A stretch of DNA of 64,000 nt from an uncultured Eubacteriales bacterium. Its GTDB lineage: Bacteria > Bacillota > Clostridia > Christensenellales > Aristaeellaceae. The notes beneath the pieces were generated by a model. The model saw nothing but the letters and a program-made list of their open reading frames with translations. It was not told where the DNA came from and ran no database searches. Below are positions 45,408-54,378 of the stretch, one piece after another (the stretch's first letter is position 1; the number at the start of each line of letters is the position of its first letter). The DNA lies in contig UQEF01000002.1 in NCBI GenBank assembly GCA_900540045.1, positions 1 to 64,000 on the forward strand, in the 5' to 3' direction. A program made the position numbers and the translations under genes.

Positions 45408-47129
45408 TCAATAGAACTGGAAGAAATAAACGCCGCCCATCTCGCTGTAGATCATATAATCACAAGCGGGATCAACCTTTTCTCTCAGGTAATCAATCAC
45501 CAGCGCGGGCGGCGGGTCCACCACGCCCGAGGCGATGCACACGTCGTAGCGCAAGAGGTTCGCGGGATCAAAATGGAGCAGGTCGATGTCAAAGGCCGCA
45601 AACTGCTCGACGGTCGCGGGAGACCGCAGGGGCCATCCGCCCCAGCACACCACATTATGCGGAATGCCCTGGCTTACATCCGGGAAAAGCCGCGTATCGA
45701 CCGCCAGCGTCATATCATAAATGAAAAGCATGTCAGGATTTGCCAGCGCGTATTCATCCAAAGCGGCGGCCGGATCCCCGATGGCTTCCCACGCCTCAAT
45801 ATCGGGCAGCAAATGCGGTATGACCTCTGCGAGCATCAGCCCAGAGACGCACAGCGCCCCACAGCAGAGCCCCACCGTTGCGGCCACACGGACGAAGCGG
45901 AGTCGAACCGCCGGAATGCAGGAGGGCAACAGGCCCGCCACCAGCGCCATGAATGGCAGAAACACCAGCCACAGCACCCGTGTGGGCATGCGGCCCTGAA
46001 TCGCCAGGTAAAGAATCAGCGCCACCTCAAGCAAAGCGCCCAGCAGCAAAGGGACGAGGAGCGCGGCGCGGCGCTCCTTTTGAACGGCGGCGCCCACCAG
46101 GCACAGCGCCCAGAGAACAGCTGTCAATCCCAGCGCCCACAGGAAGGCGGTGCTTCCATGAACGGCCGTATTCAGCGTCTCCGCGATGCTCTGCCGGTTT
46201 GCAGCCGCCCCATCCGTCGCCTCAAGCGCTGCCAGCAACGCCTCGATGGATTCAGTGCTTATATCGGAATCCAGAAAAAAGAAACTGCGCGCGCGTTCGA
46301 TGGTGGAGGCGGTCCATCCGGCTGCCTCATAGCATTCCGGGGGAATCTGCGACAGATCATAGTAATCCACCAGCCGGGTGCGTGCGTCCTGCCAGGCCAG
46401 ATACTCGTCCTGGCCGCTGCTTTTGACCTCGATGGCCCGCCAGCCCAACAGACCCGCGATGACGAGGACACAGGCCCCCGAAGCGAGCAGCAGCGCCTTT
46501 CTGCGCTCCCTGCGGCCTTCCTGCGCCTGCAACAGCCACACCGCCAAAAGCGCGACCGCCAGAAATGCCAGCACGGGCCACAGCGCCTCATTGCGCAGGG
46601 CATAGGCAAATGCCGTGGGCGGCAGCGCACCCATCACCCCCAGCGCCGTCTGGCGGAAACGGCCCTTTTCGGCATCAATGGAAAGCACCTGGGCCACCGC
46701 AGCGGCGCCCAGCAGACCTGCCGTGAGGGTAAAGGTGATCTGCGTGCAAAGCTCCAGAAAAACCGCCGCCAGCGCAAGCGCGCCTACCGTCCCCATCCAC
46801 AACGGTTTGTCCCGATTGACAAAGCACTGCATCACACTTTTGAAAATCATCCAGCACGACAGGCATAACAGCGCAATCTGCACGATGGAAAACCACGCCA
46901 CCGTCGGAAATGCCTTGGCCAGCCAATAGATGGGCCAGGCCAGCAAACCGTGGATAAAGATCTGGAAATGAGCGGGTTCGCCCGTTTCATAGCCCATGAA
47001 GGAGCGCAGAATGCTGATATCGTCGTTCTGGCTGTAACGCCAGTCCAGGAAAAAGGCGATGAAAAGAAACAGACCGGCCGTAATGGCCAGGGAAATCAGC
47101 CAGGCCAGCCGTCGATTGCGGACGCGCAT
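45408..47129 (-). CDS. Polytopic membrane protein, GT-C glycosyltransferase-like
   Basis: A 573-residue protein with about eleven to twelve helices. The first loop after TM1 contains DWRYSQNDDISILRSFMG, with an acidic pair placed as in GT-C lipid-sugar glycosyltransferases. A large C-terminal loop (about 420-573) faces outward. The family is not certain: no full match to a known motif is seen. Genes around it encode GT2, GtrA and sugar-modifying proteins, so a role in surface glycan assembly is plausible. GGAGGG precedes the ATG. Confidence 0.65.
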   Translation of the reverse strand: MRVRNRRLAWLISLAITAGLFLFIAFFLDWRYSQNDDISILRSFMGYETGEPAHFQIFIHGLLAWPIYWLAKAFPTVAWFSIVQIALLCLSCWMIFKSVMQCFVNRDKPLWMGTVGALALAAVFLELCTQITFTLTAGLLGAAAVAQVLSIDAEKGRFRQTALGVMGALPPTAFAYALRNEALWPVLAFLAVALLAVWLLQAQEGRRERRKALLLASGACVLVIAGLLGWRAIEVKSSGQDEYLAWQDARTRLVDYYDLSQIPPECYEAAGWTASTIERARSFFFLDSDISTESIEALLAALEATDGAAANRQSIAETLNTAVHGSTAFLWALGLTAVLWALCLVGAAVQKERRAALLVPLLLGALLEVALILYLAIQGRMPTRVLWLVFLPFMALVAGLLPSCIPAVRLRFVRVAATVGLCCGALCVSGLMLAEVIPHLLPDIEAWEAIGDPAAALDEYALANPDMLFIYDMTLAVDTRLFPDVSQGIPHNVVCWGGWPLRSPATVEQFAAFDIDLLHFDPANLLRYDVCIASGVVDPPPALVIDYLREKVDPACDYMIYSEMGGVYFFQFY

Positions 47130-47463
47130 CTTACAATCCCTCCTGATTCATCTGTTGGGGAAGATAAAGCCGAAAAAAAGGAGCCAAAGCCGTTTTCTCC
47201 GCATGCGGACCCTTCAATGAATCTGGGAGGCGGGTCCACCGTCGTGGCGGCGTACAGGCGCGGAGAGGTGCCGGCGCAAACAAAGCGCCCGGCCGGAGCG
47301 GGCTTTACGCCCCGGCAAAGCGCTGCATGATCGGTTTTTGGCGCGCAGGAAAGACCGGGCAGCAAAACGCCCGCCCCCTTCCGATAAACCACCCTGCTTC
47401 CGGCACGGTCAAGGCAAGCCGATGAAGCGCCCGGCCGACAGAGGGCTCCCGTGCGGCGCGCGG
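47130..47463. other. GC-rich intergenic region with hairpins, no gene seen
   Basis: No convincing coding frame or promoter is found in these 334 nt. On the minus strand GGACCC/GGGTCC (47207-47212 with 47232-47237) is followed by a T run (47173-47180), a possible terminator of the GT2 gene. A palindrome CCGCATGCGG and GC-rich imperfect repeats (around 47280-47325) resemble an intergenic repeat element. Confidence 0.45.
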
Positions 47464-48420
47464 TCATACGCGTCCCTCCTGTTCGCCATCATCCTTCTGG
47501 CCGTCGGCAATCTCCACCAGATACGGAGGACGGCGGCGAGAAGCATCAAAGGTGCGCCAAAGATAGGCGCCCAAAAGCCCCAGCGTCATCATAACCACGC
47601 CGAAGCTGAGCAGCTGGAAGATGAACATCATGGTCCAGCCCGTCACATCAATGTGGCCCGTCAGCTTGGACACCAGTGCATCAATGGCCCAAATGACCGA
47701 TCCGACCACAGACAAAAACCCAAGGCCGGTTACAATCGTAATGGGCAGGGTGGAGAAGCTGAAGAGCGTATCCGCCACCAGCCGAATTTTCTTTTTAAGC
47801 GTCCAGCGGCTTTTTCCGATCTTCCGCTCGCGGCGGATATAGGTCACCACGCCCGTTTTGAAGCCGCTCCAGAGAATCTGGCCGGTCAGTGCGCTATTGG
47901 GCTCGTCCATGCGCTTGAGCACTTCGATGACCCGGCGGTCCAGCAAAAAGACGTCAAACCCCTTCTTTGGCATGCCGGGAAGGGCAAATTTGCGGGTCAT
48001 GGCATAGTACAGGTCCGCAAAGAACTCCTGAGAACGGCTTTCCTCCCGCCCCTCGCGCACAGCCAGCACCACGTTATTGCCGCTTTGCCAGCTGCGGTAC
48101 ATGTCCAGCAGCATCTCGCTGGGTTCCTGCAGATCCGCGGCCTTGACCACGGCGCAGTCGCCCGTTGCGTTGACCAGGCCGCACAGGGTGGCCGCATCGC
48201 TGCCAAAATTGCGGGAAAGGTGGAAGATGCGGATGCGGGCGTCCTTCCTGGCCAACTCCCGCATCACCTGATAGCTGTTGTCTCCGCTGCCGTCGTCGAC
48301 AAAAATCACCTCTATGTCGAAATCCGCCGCGTCCAGCACCTTTGCCTTGAGGTCCTCATACAGCGGAGGCAGGTTTTCAGCGTTGTAATACACAGGCACC
48401 ACGATGCTCATCTTAGGCAC
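47464..48420 (-). CDS. Family 2 glycosyltransferase with two C-terminal helices (GtrB/DPM type)
   Basis: A 318-residue membrane-linked glycosyltransferase. The GT-A fold shows VVPVYYNAENLPPLYE, IEVIFVDDGSGDNSY and the catalytic-site region AVVKAADLQEPSE; two helices lie near 228-250 and 262-285. It likely transfers a sugar from a nucleotide donor to polyprenyl phosphate. The GTG at 48420 has GGGAGG 9 nt upstream and overlaps the ketoisomerase gene by 8 nt, showing coupling with sugar synthesis. Confidence 0.9.
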   Translation of the reverse strand: MPKMSIVVPVYYNAENLPPLYEDLKAKVLDAADFDIEVIFVDDGSGDNSYQVMRELARKDARIRIFHLSRNFGSDAATLCGLVNATGDCAVVKAADLQEPSEMLLDMYRSWQSGNNVVLAVREGREESRSQEFFADLYYAMTRKFALPGMPKKGFDVFLLDRRVIEVLKRMDEPNSALTGQILWSGFKTGVVTYIRRERKIGKSRWTLKKKIRLVADTLFSFSTLPITIVTGLGFLSVVGSVIWAIDALVSKLTGHIDVTGWTMMFIFQLLSFGVVMMTLGLLGAYLWRTFDASRRRPPYLVEIADGQKDDGEQEGRV

Positions 48421-48829
48421 GGCCGTTTACCTCCCGCACGAACGCGTCGTAATCACGGATGTATTCCGCCGCGTCATAGGGCTCGTTGGACAGCACCAGC
48501 AATACCGAATCGGGCGAAAAATCGTACATGTCCTTCCAGACCATTCTGGGCAGATAGAGTCCCGTATGCGGCCGGTTGATGGAAAAGACCGCCTCGTTGC
48601 CCGCGCCGTCACGCACGCGCACCTTGCTCTGCCCCGCTACGTTGATGAGCACAAATTCGCTCCTTCGATTGGCATGGCAGCCGCGGACCACGTCGGCGTC
48701 GCTACCGTAGATGTAAAACACGCGCTTGATCTCAAAGGGAATATCCTTCATGCCCTCGACCACCACCAGGTGGCCGCGCTCATCGCCATGCTGGGCAAAT
48801 TCCAGCATACGGACCGAATCGGTGCGCAT
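48413..48829 (-). CDS. WxcM/FdtA-like dTDP-4-keto-6-deoxyhexose 3,4-ketoisomerase
   Basis: A 138-residue single cupin. It shows DERGHLVVVEGMKDIPFEIKR, VVRGCHANRRSEFVLINVAG and PRMVWKDMYDFSPDSVLLVL, the pattern of FdtA/QdtA sugar ketoisomerases. It would convert dTDP-4-keto-6-deoxyglucose to the 3-keto form, the substrate for the DegT aminotransferase encoded upstream. Whether the product is the gluco or galacto epimer cannot be read from sequence. Confidence 0.88.
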   Translation of the reverse strand: MRTDSVRMLEFAQHGDERGHLVVVEGMKDIPFEIKRVFYIYGSDADVVRGCHANRRSEFVLINVAGQSKVRVRDGAGNEAVFSINRPHTGLYLPRMVWKDMYDFSPDSVLLVLSNEPYDAAEYIRDYDAFVREVNGRA

Positions 48830-48832
48830 GGT

Positions 48833-49837
48833 TCATTCCTCCCGGTACACTTTGGTATAGATGCGGTTGAGCGAATGGAGGGCGCCATATCCCTCCTTGT
48901 TTTGAATCAGGCCGGTATTGAGCACACGGCCCCGGTCGTGCGTACTGGTGCCGAAGGAGACGCATCTGGCTCCCAGGTTCAGCCCTGCGCGCACTACGCT
49001 GTCATACAGGTAGGTGGAGGGGACGCAGCCTTTAAGCGGTGCGGTGGCCAGGTACTGTGTATGCAGAACGCGCGCCTGACAGAACCAGAACAGGCACGCG
49101 CCCGCCACCATTTCACCCTCCGGCGTGAACACGCCCAGAAAACGCGCCTCATCGCACAGCCGCACGTCATGGAAATCCACCAGCTCATTGAGCGTATGCA
49201 CGGGTGCGGCGTCAAATTTTCGAAGGTTCTGGCACAGCAGGTTGTAAAAGACCGATAGCTCATCGTGCGTATGTAGGGGACGGTCGATCAGGCCGGCCTT
49301 GACGCATTTTTTCAGGTCGTAGCGCTTGTTGAAGCTGTAAGCGGCCACCAGCTCCTCATGGGAGCGGCCTTCCACGGGAACATAGGCCGCGATTTCCAGT
49401 TCGTCGGTATAGCCTGCATGATAAAGCGCGTATTGCAGCACATCGGTGGGATGCGTGCTGAACAGGTCGCTGGTGAGCTTGAGCTCCGCCGCTGTAAAAC
49501 CCTGTCCGAGCCAGTACGCGTCCAGTTGCTCCATCAGCGCTACCAGCCGCGGCGCGCGCAGCAGCGTAGGCGCGATCACCAGCCCGCCGAAGGTGCTGCC
49601 GGGGTGGGAGCGCAGCATGGCGCTTCCCCCCACCATCTGCGCGGCGGCGGGGCATACGGCTACCAGCTCCTGCCCGTCCAGCACCATCAGGGACGCGTCC
49701 TCAAACCGTCCCCTGGGATGATAATTCAAAAACCGGCGCGTCTGTAAAAAGGTGCCGTTCATGGACCCTTTCATCACGAAGCGGTCCCATCGTTCTTCCC
49801 ACGAAGGATCGTAGGGCAAGAGGTGAAATGTCTCCAT
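48833..49837 (-). CDS. GNAT/FemAB-like acyltransferase
   Basis: A 334-residue protein with a double-GNAT pattern: FHLLPYDPSWEERWDRFV at the start, GGLVIAPTLL mid-chain, and VAGACLFWFCQARVLHTQYLA in the second half. It lies between the ketoisomerase and aminotransferase genes, where Fdt/Qdt pathways usually encode a hexapeptide N-acetyltransferase. It is therefore a candidate for acylating the 3-amino sugar. AAGGAG precedes the ATG at 49837. A role in peptidoglycan cross-bridges is an alternative. Confidence 0.75.
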   Translation of the reverse strand: METFHLLPYDPSWEERWDRFVMKGSMNGTFLQTRRFLNYHPRGRFEDASLMVLDGQELVAVCPAAAQMVGGSAMLRSHPGSTFGGLVIAPTLLRAPRLVALMEQLDAYWLGQGFTAAELKLTSDLFSTHPTDVLQYALYHAGYTDELEIAAYVPVEGRSHEELVAAYSFNKRYDLKKCVKAGLIDRPLHTHDELSVFYNLLCQNLRKFDAAPVHTLNELVDFHDVRLCDEARFLGVFTPEGEMVAGACLFWFCQARVLHTQYLATAPLKGCVPSTYLYDSVVRAGLNLGARCVSFGTSTHDRGRVLNTGLIQNKEGYGALHSLNRIYTKVYREE

Positions 49838-49846
49838 GGCTCTCCT

Positions 49847-50956
49847 TTATGGACGGAAACGGTTGATGGTATCGATCACGAAGGCCTGCTCGTCCTCGCG
49901 CAGGCCGTTGAACATGGGCAGGCTGAGCACCTCACGGGCATTTTTCTCCGTGATGGGGAAATCTCCCTCGTGATAACCCAGATACAGGTAGGCTTCGCTC
50001 AGATGCGGCGGAATAGGATAATGAATTTCGCTGCCGATGCCGTTTTCCGCAAGCCACGCCTTGAGCGCGTCGCGATGCGGGCTGTGGATGACGAACTGGT
50101 GCCATGTGCTTGTCACGCCCGGGCGCACCTTGGGCAAAGTGAGAAAAGCGGTATCGAGCCCCTCCTGATAGCGCCGCGCAATCTCACGGCGCTCCTGATT
50201 CAGCTCCTCCAGAAATCCCAGCTTGACATGCAATAGCCCGGCCTGAATCTCGTCCAGGCGGCTGTTGGCGCCCACAACTTCATTGTGATACTTGACGCGG
50301 CTGCCGTAGTTGCGCAGCGCGCGGCACCGACCTGCGAGTTCCTCGTCGTCGGTCACGATGCATCCCCCGTCACCGAAAGCGCCCAGACCCTTGGTGGGAT
50401 AGAAGCTGAAGCAGCCGATATCGCCAAACGTGCCGGATTGTTTCCCGTGAAACAGTGTGCCGTGGCTTTGTGCACAGTCCTCCACCAGCCGAAGCCCGTA
50501 TTTACGGACGATCTGGCAGATTGCATCCATATCGCAGGTCTGGCCAAAGAGGTGAACAGCCAGAATGGCCTTTGTTGCGGGGGTGACAGCGGCCTCGATG
50601 CGGCCGGCGTCGATGTTGTCATATTCATCCGGCTCGACGAACACAGGCGAGGCGCCGTTGATGGTGATGCCCATCACGCAGGCGATGTATGCGTTCGCGC
50701 AGACGATGACCTCATCCCCCGGCCCGATACCCAGCAGCCGAAAAGCCATCCACAGCGAATCCAGTCCGCTGGCAAGCCCCACGCAGCAACGCGCTCCCAG
50801 ATAGGCGGCAAACGCCTGCTCAAAGGCGGATACCTCCTTGCCAAGGATGTACCAGCCGCTGCGAAGCACCTCCAGCGCCTTTTGCTCGTAAGCATCGGCG
50901 TGCAGCTCAAAGGGCCGCTTGAGGTCGTTTGCGGGAATGGTAACTGCCTGCGTCAT
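49847..50956 (-). CDS. DegT/DnrJ/EryC1/StrS sugar aminotransferase
   Basis: A 369-residue PLP enzyme. The cofactor Lys189 lies in SFYPTKGLGAFGDGG, and GLASGLDSLWMAFR and VHLFGQTCDMDAI are typical of the family. It would transaminate the 3-keto sugar made by the adjacent ketoisomerase, giving a dTDP-3-amino-3,6-dideoxyhexose (FdtB/QdtB-like). GGGGAG lies 8 nt before the ATG. A parS-like site lies inside the gene. It is the first gene of the glycan operon, with its own promoter. Confidence 0.93.
   Translation of the reverse strand: MTQAVTIPANDLKRPFELHADAYEQKALEVLRSGWYILGKEVSAFEQAFAAYLGARCCVGLASGLDSLWMAFRLLGIGPGDEVIVCANAYIACVMGITINGASPVFVEPDEYDNIDAGRIEAAVTPATKAILAVHLFGQTCDMDAICQIVRKYGLRLVEDCAQSHGTLFHGKQSGTFGDIGCFSFYPTKGLGAFGDGGCIVTDDEELAGRCRALRNYGSRVKYHNEVVGANSRLDEIQAGLLHVKLGFLEELNQERREIARRYQEGLDTAFLTLPKVRPGVTSTWHQFVIHSPHRDALKAWLAENGIGSEIHYPIPPHLSEAYLYLGYHEGDFPITEKNAREVLSLPMFNGLREDEQAFVIDTINRFRP
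50439..50454. other. parS-like site (15 of 16)
   Basis: TGTTTCCCGTGAAACA differs from the parS consensus at one central base. It lies within the aminotransferase gene, about 8 kb left of the predicted oriC. Confidence 0.6.
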
Positions 50957-50991
50957 AAAGCACGCTCCCCATCGACATCAAATTCCCTTTC

Positions 50992-51019
50992 ATTATAATG
51001 GTTCCACGGGGATTGTCAA
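50992..51019 (-). promoter_or_regulatory. Sigma-A type promoter for the aminotransferase operon
   Basis: Minus strand TTGACA (51014-51019), 16 nt, TATAAT (50992-50997). Its -35 box overlaps that of the divergent promoter. Confidence 0.7.
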
Positions 51020-51041
51020 CAAGGGCCCTTTGCGGTACAAT
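51013..51041 (+). promoter_or_regulatory. Sigma-A type promoter for the divergent GtrA gene
   Basis: TTGTCA (51013-51018), 17 nt, TACAAT (51036-51041), 39 nt before the ATG. Confidence 0.6.
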
Positions 51042-51080
51042 GGCACAAGCATGCCCGCCCGGCGGGAGAGGGAGGCCCCC

Positions 51081-51521
51081 ATGGAACGTCTTTTCGCCCT
51101 TTGGAACCAGGCGATGCAAAAGCCATGGATCGCCAAATGCTGGCAATTTATCAAATTCGGCATCGTAGGCGTGTCCAACACGCTGATCTCGCTGGCGGTC
51201 TATCAGCTCGCACTAAACGCGCTGGGGCTGCACTATCTGGCCGCCAACGCGCTGGGACTGGTCATCAGCGTGGTCAACGCCTACTACTGGAACAACCGCT
51301 GCGTGTTCGGCGGCGGTCAAAAACGGCCGTTTTTGAAACATGTGGCGCTGTATTTCAAATCGCTGACAGCCTACGGGGGTACCTTCGTGCTGGACTCCCT
51401 GCTGCTGGTTTTCTGGGTGGAGGCGATTGGCATCCCGGAGGTGCTTGCGCCTGTGCTCAACCTGTGCATCACCATTCCGCTGAATTTTTTTATTAACAAA
51501 TACTGGACCTTCCGTCGTTAG
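51081..51521 (+). CDS. GtrA-family membrane protein
   Basis: A 146-residue, four-helix protein. CWQFIKFGIVGVSNTLISLAVYQ opens the membrane part, NAYYWNNRCVF is the family signature, and the C-terminus NFFINKYWTFRR is conserved. GGAGG lies 5 nt before the ATG at 51081; longer in-frame versions would start inside the divergent promoter. It is the second GtrA in the window and probably works with one of the GT2 enzymes in polyprenyl-sugar transfer. Confidence 0.92.
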   Translation: MERLFALWNQAMQKPWIAKCWQFIKFGIVGVSNTLISLAVYQLALNALGLHYLAANALGLVISVVNAYYWNNRCVFGGGQKRPFLKHVALYFKSLTAYGGTFVLDSLLLVFWVEAIGIPEVLAPVLNLCITIPLNFFINKYWTFRR

Positions 51522-51529
51522 CAAAGCGC

Positions 51530-51571
51530 AAAAAAAGCCCCCAGCGAAGGATTTCTCTTCGCTGGGGGCTT
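51530..51571. terminator. Bidirectional terminator between gtrA-like gene and clpB
   Basis: AAGCCCCCAGCGAAG pairs with CTTCGCTGGGGGCTT around a 7-nt loop. The minus-strand transcript (clpB) ends in a strong T run; the plus-strand one has a weaker tail. Confidence 0.85.
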
Positions 51572-51574
51572 GCC

Positions 51575-54196
51575 TTACGGCTGCATGGCCATGTTTTCCG
51601 CCGAGACTGTAAGCTCGCCGTTTGCGTCCACGTCCACCCGGACGGTCTGCCCGGGCAGCACGTCGCCGGCGACGATCTTACGGGCCAGCATGGTTTCCAG
51701 ATGGCTCTGCATATAGCGCTTGAGCGGACGCGCACCATAGACCGGATCGAACCCCGCCTCCGCGATGGCGTTCACCGCCGCGTCGGAAAGCACCAGATCG
51801 ATGTTCTTCTCATGCAGACGGCTGGCCAGATGACCCGCCAGCAGACAAACGATCTGAGCGATCTCGTCCTTTTCCAGGGGCTTATAGAACACGATGTCGT
51901 CGATACGGTTGAGGAACTCCGGACGGAACTGGGTACGAAGCAGCTGCATCACGCTGTCACGCGCGCTCTGGGTAATCTGCCCGTTTTCGATACCATCCAG
52001 CAGATACTGGCTGCCGAGGTTGGAGGTCATGATGATGATGGTGTTCTTGAAATCCACCGTGCGGCCCTGGCTGTCGGTGATGCGGCCGTCATCCAGCACC
52101 TGAAGCAGAATATTGAACACATCGGGATGCGCCTTTTCCACCTCGTCCAGAAGCACGACGCAATAGGGTTTGCGCCGCACGGCCTCGGTGAGCTGGCCGC
52201 CTTCCTCATAACCCACGTATCCCGGAGGTGCGCCGACCAGACGGCTGACGGAGAATTTCTCCATGTACTCGCTCATATCGATACGCACCATGTTCTTCTC
52301 ATCGTCGAACAGGCTTTGGGCCAGCGCCTTGGCCAGCTCCGTCTTGCCTACGCCTGTCGGGCCCAGGAACAGGAAGGAGCCAATGGGGCGGTTTTCATCC
52401 GATATACCGGCACGGCTGCGCAGGATGGCTTCGGAAACCTTCTGTACGGCCTCGTCCTGTCCGATCACGCGGCGGTGCAGCTCCTGAGGAAGCTGGAGCA
52501 GCTTCTCGCGCTCGCCTTCCTTGAGCTTGGTCACGGGAATGCCGGTCCAGCGGCTGACGATACGGGCGATCTCGTCATCGGTCACTTTGTCGCGCAGCAG
52601 GCTTTCGTCCCCCCGCTCGTGCTCGGCGATCTCCTCCTCCTTGGCCAGCTCGCTCTTGAGGCTGGGCAGCTTGCCATATTTCAGCTCGGCCGCTTTGCCC
52701 AGATCATAGGCGTGCTCGGCCTTCTGGATGTCGGCGTTCACCTGCTCGATCTGCTCGCGCAGCTTCTGCACCTTCTGGATAGCGGTCTTTTCGTTCTCCC
52801 AACGGGCCTTCATGGCATTGAAAGTTTCACGCTGCTGGGCAAGTTCTTTTTCCAGGATTTCCAGACGGCGGTGGCTGGCCTCGTCCTCTTCCTTTTTGAG
52901 TGCGGCCTGCTCAATTTCCAGCTGCATGATCCGGCGCCTGACCTCGTCCAGCTCGGCAGGCATCGAGTCAATCTCCGTGCGGATCATGGCACAGGCCTCA
53001 TCCACCAGGTCGATGGCCTTATCGGGCAGGAAACGGTCGGTGATATAACGGTTGGACAGCGTAGCCGCGGCGATCAGCGCGCCGTCGGTGATCTTCACGC
53101 CGTGGAACACTTCATAACGTTCCTTGAGGCCACGCAGGATGGAGATGGTATCGGCCACAGTGGGTTCGGTCACCAGCACGGGCTGGAAACGACGCTCCAA
53201 AGCGGCGTCCTTTTCGATGTATTTGCGGTATTCGTCCAGCGTCGTCGCACCGATGAGGTGAAGCTCACCGCGCGCCAGCATGGGCTTGAGCAGGTTGCCC
53301 GCGTCCATGGAGCCTTCGGTCTTGCCAGCGCCCACAATGGTATGAAGCTCGTCGATGAAGAGCAGAATCTTACCTTCGCTCTTTTTGATCTCGGCCAGCA
53401 CCGCCTTGAGACGCTCTTCAAATTCGCCACGGTACTTCGCGCCAGCGATCAGGCTGCCCATATCCAGGCAGAATACCGTGCGGTCTTTCAGGGAATCAGG
53501 CACGTCGCCGCGCACAATGCGCTGGGCCAGTCCCTCGGCAATGGCCGTTTTGCCCACGCCGGGCTCACCGATCAGCACCGGGTTATTCTTGGTCTTACGG
53601 GTAAGAATGCGGATAACGCTGCGAATTTCGTTGTCACGGCCAATTACGGGGTCCAGCTTCTGATTGCGGGCTTCCGCAGTCAGATCCTGGCCATACTTGG
53701 CCAGCGCGTCATAGGTTTCCTCCGGGTTCTCACTGCTGACGCGCGCATTGCCGCGCACGCTCTGCAAAGCAGGCAAAAAGCTCTTTTCGTCGATCGCATA
53801 CCCACGCCACAGGTCAGCCATGGCGCGCGTAGGCTTCTCCAACAGACCCAGAAAAAGGTGCTCAACGCTCAGATATTCATCCTTCATTCGCTGCGCAAGG
53901 TCACGCGCCGCGACCAGCGCCTTTTCCACATCATTGGAAATATAGATTTTATCGGGTTCCCGTCCGCCGCCCGTCACCTTGGGCAGGCGAGCGATCATCG
54001 TCTCCAGGCGGGAAGCAATCTCCTGCGGCCGCTTGCCCATCTTGGTCAAAAGCTGAGGGATCAGCCCCTGCGCGTCCGAAAGAAGCGCGTAAGCCAGATG
54101 CTCCTGGGTGACCTCCTGGTTCTGGTATTCAATGGTTAACTGCTGCGCGGCGGCCAGCGCCTCGCGGCTTTTCTCCGTAAACTGTTGATTGGTCAT
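51575..54196 (-). CDS. clpB: ATP-dependent disaggregase ClpB
   Basis: An 873-residue AAA+ disaggregase. The N domain ([20 protein letters not shown]), NBD1 Walker [10 protein letters not shown], the ClpB-specific middle coiled coil (about 405-530), and NBD2 Walker [10 protein letters not shown] with the sensor/arginine-finger region [10 protein letters not shown] are all present. It extracts proteins from aggregates with DnaK. A CtsR-type operator overlaps the promoter region, so heat-shock control by CtsR is likely. AGGAGG lies 7 nt before the ATG. Confidence 0.97.
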   Translation of the reverse strand: MTNQQFTEKSREALAAAQQLTIEYQNQEVTQEHLAYALLSDAQGLIPQLLTKMGKRPQEIASRLETMIARLPKVTGGGREPDKIYISNDVEKALVAARDLAQRMKDEYLSVEHLFLGLLEKPTRAMADLWRGYAIDEKSFLPALQSVRGNARVSSENPEETYDALAKYGQDLTAEARNQKLDPVIGRDNEIRSVIRILTRKTKNNPVLIGEPGVGKTAIAEGLAQRIVRGDVPDSLKDRTVFCLDMGSLIAGAKYRGEFEERLKAVLAEIKKSEGKILLFIDELHTIVGAGKTEGSMDAGNLLKPMLARGELHLIGATTLDEYRKYIEKDAALERRFQPVLVTEPTVADTISILRGLKERYEVFHGVKITDGALIAAATLSNRYITDRFLPDKAIDLVDEACAMIRTEIDSMPAELDEVRRRIMQLEIEQAALKKEEDEASHRRLEILEKELAQQRETFNAMKARWENEKTAIQKVQKLREQIEQVNADIQKAEHAYDLGKAAELKYGKLPSLKSELAKEEEIAEHERGDESLLRDKVTDDEIARIVSRWTGIPVTKLKEGEREKLLQLPQELHRRVIGQDEAVQKVSEAILRSRAGISDENRPIGSFLFLGPTGVGKTELAKALAQSLFDDEKNMVRIDMSEYMEKFSVSRLVGAPPGYVGYEEGGQLTEAVRRKPYCVVLLDEVEKAHPDVFNILLQVLDDGRITDSQGRTVDFKNTIIIMTSNLGSQYLLDGIENGQITQSARDSVMQLLRTQFRPEFLNRIDDIVFYKPLEKDEIAQIVCLLAGHLASRLHEKNIDLVLSDAAVNAIAEAGFDPVYGARPLKRYMQSHLETMLARKIVAGDVLPGQTVRVDVDANGELTVSAENMAMQP

Positions 54197-54253
54197 ATCA
54201 AATGCCTCCTTTTTTCAGGGGGATAAAAAGTGGATTTTTGAAGATCAAGGATT

Positions 54254-54270
54254 ATTGACTATCTTTGACC
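54254..54270 (-). promoter_or_regulatory. CtsR-type heat-shock operator for clpB
   Basis: Minus strand GGTCAAAGATAGTCAAT matches the CtsR heptad repeat (RGTCAAA-NAN-RGTCAAA) except for the last base. It starts about 9 nt downstream of the clpB -10 box, the usual repressor position. Confidence 0.75.
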
Positions 54271-54279
54271 TTCTTTTGT

Positions 54280-54307
54280 AGTATAGCACGCTTTTGGCGC
54301 TTGTCAA
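54280..54307 (-). promoter_or_regulatory. Sigma-A type promoter for clpB
   Basis: Minus strand TTGACA (54302-54307), 16 nt, TATACT (54280-54285). Confidence 0.75.
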
Positions 54308-54378
54308 TAGGGTAAACAAAAAAAGATGGACGCATGCAAAAAAAATCGCGGCGCTGAAAGCACCGCATATCCACAGGA

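Noticed and set aside
50919..51080. N-terminal extension of the plus-strand GtrA protein
   Set aside because: It begins within the divergent gene's start and overlaps both promoters; the ATG at 51081 has a ribosome site and family homology.
54367..54375. Isolated DnaA-box-like ATATCCACA near the GT2 gene end
   Set aside because: A single 8-of-9 match is expected by chance in 64 kb.
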